Assembly: GCA_964384555.1 (NCBI GenBank)
Contig: CAYLLA010000057.1
Coordinates: forward strand, 1 to 8,733
From: CAG-390 sp964384555
GTDB lineage: Bacteria > Bacillota > Clostridia > Oscillospirales > CAG-272
DNA: 8,733 nt
Direction: 5' to 3'
Below, piece after piece: positions 6,382 to 8,733 of this stretch. The translations under genes and the position numbers were made by a program. The first letter of the stretch is position 1. Every line of letters starts with the position of its first letter. A model generated the notes under the pieces. It made no database searches. It had not been told where the DNA came from and saw only the letters and a list, made by a program, of their open reading frames with translations.

Positions 6382-7812
6382 TTAGTCGTGCTTGAGGACA
6401 GATGTGGCATCGGCGATAGTCTTTTCAAGAGCCTCGCGGCCGTATTTATCGACCTCGGCCTTGTTCTTTTCACCGTGAGTGAGGCATCCCGCGCCGCCTA
6501 TGCAGCCGCCAATGCATGCCATACCCTCAATAAAGTTGGCATCCAAAAGGTTTTTGCGCTTTTTAAGCAGAGCGATCTTGCATTCCTCAATGCCATCGCA
6601 GGCGCAAGGCTTAAGCAGAAAGTCCTCAAGTCCCTGTTCCTTGAGCGCCTCGGCAACGGCATCGGAAAGTCCGCCGCTGCGGGCAAAGATACGTCCAAAG
6701 TAGGATGCATTGTCAAGCACATCCTCATCCATTGTCGTAATGTCAAGGTCGCGGCTGTCAAAGAGGGCCTGAAGCTCCTCAAATGTCATTGCCGCATCAA
6801 CGTAGGGGCGTACCTCCTCGCGCTGTACCTCACCCTTTTTGGCAGTGCACGGGCCGATAAATACTATCTTTGCGCCCGCCTCATGCTCCTTTATGTACTT
6901 GGAGATGGCAGTCATGGGGGAGGGATTGTGCGAAACGAAGGGCAATAGATCCGGGAAGCTCTTTTCGATATAGCTTACAAAGGCAGGGCAGCAGGAGCTG
7001 GTCAAAAAGCCCTTTTCAACAAGCTCGCGGGATTCGGATTCCGCCACCATATCCGCGCCCAGAGCCGCCTCAATGACCGTGTGGAAGCCGAGAGCCTTGA
7101 TGCCGCTTATCACCTGGCCGAGCTTTGCATAGGTAAACTGGCTGGAGATAGAGGGTGCGACCACGGCGTAGACCTTGTATTTTTTGTTCTCATCGCTCTT
7201 TTTGATAAGATCGATAACGTTGAGGATAAAGGATTTATCAACGATAGCGCCAAAGGGGCACTGATATACGCAGGCACCGCAGGAGATGCACTTGCTGTTA
7301 TCTATCTCGGCGGCCTTATCTTCACCCATCGATATCGCTTTGATCTTGCAGGCGTTCTCGCAGGGGCGCTTGCGGCTGATGATAGCGGAGTAGGGGCAGA
7401 CCTTGGCGCATGCGCCACAGCCAACGCAAAGAGATTTATCTATATGCGCCACATGCTGGTGGTCAAAGGATATGGCCTGACGTTTGCAAACGTCCTCGCA
7501 ACGGTGTGCAAGACAGCCGCGGCAGGCGTTGGTGACCTCATAGCCGCCCAGGGGGCATTCATCGCAGGCGATCTTTATTACCTCTATGATGTTGGGGTTA
7601 TCCTTGTCGCCGCCCATGGCAAGCTTTACGCGCTCGCCGAGTATTGCACGCTCCTTGTATACACAGCAGCGCATCGTGGGGGTGTTGCCGGGTACTATCT
7701 TGGTCGGAATGTCAAGCACCGACTCAAGCAGGGTGTCGTTCCATGCCTCGCGAGCGACCTCGCGGAGCACTTTGTATTTGAGATGCTGAACTTTAGTATC
7801 GAATTTTCTCAT
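6382..7812 (-). CDS. Monomeric [FeFe] hydrogenase with N-terminal ferredoxin-type clusters (group B-like)
   Basis: Iron-only hydrogenase (H2 oxidation or proton reduction, cytoplasmic) of 476 residues. The N-terminal third carries 16 Cys in ferredoxin-like spacing (83, 86, 97, 100, 105, 109, 129, 132, 135, 139, 151, 155, 175, 178, 181, 185), enough for three or four [4Fe-4S] clusters. The H-cluster motifs follow: L1 TSSCCPAF (271-278, C274/C275), L2 GPCTAKKGE (320-328, C322) and L3 EGMACIGGC (429-437, C433/C437). All expected ligand cysteines are present, so activity is plausible if the HydEFG maturases, not seen here, exist elsewhere. The Gly before PCTAKK in place of Met and the CCPAF end of L1 fit the poorly characterised group B family rather than group A. 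It lies 18 bp downstream of a SpoIIE-type phosphatase. An AAGGA overlaps that gene's stop, about 15 nt before ATG 7812, so translation may be coupled. Confidence 0.93.
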   Translation of the reverse strand: MRKFDTKVQHLKYKVLREVAREAWNDTLLESVLDIPTKIVPGNTPTMRCCVYKERAILGERVKLAMGGDKDNPNIIEVIKIACDECPLGGYEVTNACRGCLAHRCEDVCKRQAISFDHQHVAHIDKSLCVGCGACAKVCPYSAIISRKRPCENACKIKAISMGEDKAAEIDNSKCISCGACVYQCPFGAIVDKSFILNVIDLIKKSDENKKYKVYAVVAPSISSQFTYAKLGQVISGIKALGFHTVIEAALGADMVAESESRELVEKGFLTSSCCPAFVSYIEKSFPDLLPFVSHNPSPMTAISKYIKEHEAGAKIVFIGPCTAKKGEVQREEVRPYVDAAMTFEELQALFDSRDLDITTMDEDVLDNASYFGRIFARSGGLSDAVAEALKEQGLEDFLLKPCACDGIEECKIALLKKRKNLLDANFIEGMACIGGCIGGAGCLTHGEKNKAEVDKYGREALEKTIADATSVLKHD

Positions 7813-7830
7813 TTTGCGTCTTTTTCGTCC

Positions 7831-8733
7831 TTAAAAATAAATTACCTTAATGCGTTTTCCCATCTGCCGCAAGCATGCGGAAAGCTCTTCAACCAGGTTC
7901 ATCTTAATGTTAAAGTTGATCGGCAGATCGGGGTTTTGGTGGGCGGGGTTTACGGCCCGTCCAACAAAAAAGTTAATGTCGGTAGCCTCCTCAAACAAAA
8001 GGCGGCTGATCTGTGATGCGCCATCGCGCCCAAGGCTCCACTTTTCATACTCCGAGTTCTCCGCAAGGTAGTCGCGAGCGTAGTGAAGCACCTTGTTAAC
8101 GGTGATAACACCCTCCGTCACCAGATCCACACCCTCAAGCTCGGCTGTGGGCGGAACGTCGGATGCCGCAAAATCAAGGCTTGGGCGCAGTGGCTTGCCA
8201 AGATATTTGGCGGCTATCGAGGAGGTGGTTCCTCCGCAAACGATGTGCTTGCCCTCCTTTGAGAAGAAGAGCGACATCATGCGGTCGGCATCGTCACGGT
8301 TGGAGGGCGGGCCGAAGAGCATGTTCATCGGCTCGCGGCGGCGGATCTTTATAACGGCCGCCGTGGCATCGTCGCCCGGCTTGCCGCCGTAAAGCCTGTC
8401 GCACTCGTCAACAAGAATGGTCGAAAGCGTTTTGGCGGTGTATCCCACGTCAACTATCGTTTCAAGAAACGCGATTATCTCCTCGCGCTTCCAACCAAAG
8501 TTGTAGGATAGCCCCATACCCGCGTGGGGACAGCCGTCGCTCATGGCAACAAAGGTGTCACCCTCGCAAAGACGGACGGAGGAGCGAAGTATCCGCTTGC
8601 CCTCTATCTGCATCTCTGTGGTGGGGTAGTTGTAGTTTTTGCCGCCGCGCAGCAGTATCACGGGCGGGTTATCAAATTGAATTATCTCGGCATCGGTGCT
8701 GTTTGTGAGGTGTATTATCGTAAAGGTGGAATA
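7831..8733 (-). CDS. SpoIIE-family (PP2C-type) serine phosphatase, 5' end beyond the window
   Basis: The frame stays open to the window edge, so the N-terminus is missing; 300 residues are visible. The first roughly 125 are the C-terminal half of a SpoIIE/RsbU-type PP2C domain: AEIIQFDNPP (15-24), the metal-site motif AMSDG (63-67) and KPGDDATAAV (118-127). Such phosphatases act on phosphorylated anti-sigma-factor antagonists or similar partners. Residues about 135-300 form an extra C-terminal domain I cannot assign, with KHIVCGGTTSS (161-171) and FVGRAVNPAHQNPDLP (266-281) as its most motif-like parts. A GTG at 8659-8661 falls inside the PP2C domain and is not a real start. The gene is followed after 18 bp by the [FeFe] hydrogenase, so the two are probably co-transcribed and act in one pathway. 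Confidence 0.9.
   Translation of the reverse strand, partial: YSTFTIIHLTNSTDAEIIQFDNPPVILLRGGKNYNYPTTEMQIEGKRILRSSVRLCEGDTFVAMSDGCPHAGMGLSYNFGWKREEIIAFLETIVDVGYTAKTLSTILVDECDRLYGGKPGDDATAAVIKIRRREPMNMLFGPPSNRDDADRMMSLFFSKEGKHIVCGGTTSSIAAKYLGKPLRPSLDFAASDVPPTAELEGVDLVTEGVITVNKVLHYARDYLAENSEYEKWSLGRDGASQISRLLFEEATDINFFVGRAVNPAHQNPDLPINFNIKMNLVEELSACLRQMGKRIKVIYF

Noticed and set aside
7081..8016. Plus-strand open frame of 311 codons spanning the hydrogenase-phosphatase boundary
   Set aside because: The minus strand holds intact ferredoxin Cys spacing and H-cluster motifs here. The plus frame runs across a gene boundary and shows no domain.
8659..8661. GTG as the start of the phosphatase gene
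   Set aside because: The frame continues upstream to the window edge with typical SpoIIE sequence (AEIIQFDNPP), so this GTG is an internal valine codon and the gene is partial.

Overview
The window looks like a chromosomal segment of a strictly anaerobic, moderately GC-rich clostridial bacterium (Bacillota, gut Clostridia type). The basis is an oxygen-sensitive class III ribonucleotide reductase, a clostridial-type [FeFe] hydrogenase beside a SpoIIE-type phosphatase, and strong GGAG-type ribosome binding sites at some starts. No rRNA, tRNA, CRISPR array, insertion sequence or phage gene was recognised.

Left part (plus strand, 2-3341): an anaerobic ribonucleoside-triphosphate reductase (nrdD) carrying a C-terminal glutaredoxin-like CPKC domain, then a thioredoxin-reductase-like flavoprotein (trxB). 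Together they look like a reductase with a built-in redoxin and a flavoenzyme to recharge it. The reading frame of the N-terminal ATP-cone, the allosteric domain, is clearly present at the window's left edge but is broken by an in-frame TAG at 53-55. The next usable start is ATG 251, after the cone. The flavoprotein keeps its FAD motifs and its CxxC but lacks the HRRxxxR motif that normally recognises NADPH. A perfect 17-bp hairpin at 3366-3403 separates this unit from the convergent operon to its right.

Middle part (minus strand, 3425-6272): a two-gene operon with a near-consensus sigma-A-type promoter (TTGACA, 17 bp, TACAAT). The first gene (5291-6202, TTG start with a good Shine-Dalgarno) encodes a membrane-anchored protein with the phosphodiester glycosidase (NAGPA-like) fold signature but apparently without its catalytic motifs. 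The second gene (3425-5227) encodes a 600-residue single-pass membrane protein. Its outer part has three roughly 90-residue repeats with a PEGA-like beta motif and ends in a probable NTF2-like domain, an architecture reminiscent of TcaA. Both are probably cell-surface or envelope proteins.

Right part (minus strand, 6315-8733): a SpoIIE/PP2C-type phosphatase, whose 5' end lies beyond the window, followed after 18 bp by a monomeric [FeFe] hydrogenase of the group B-like type and then a terminator. The pairing suggests a redox- or H2-responsive signalling module rather than a simple H2-evolving enzyme. The phosphatase carries an unassigned C-terminal domain of about 165 residues.

The six stop codons visible at gene ends are five TAA and one TGA. 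TAG is not used to end any gene here, which is worth remembering when judging the TAG inside nrdD.
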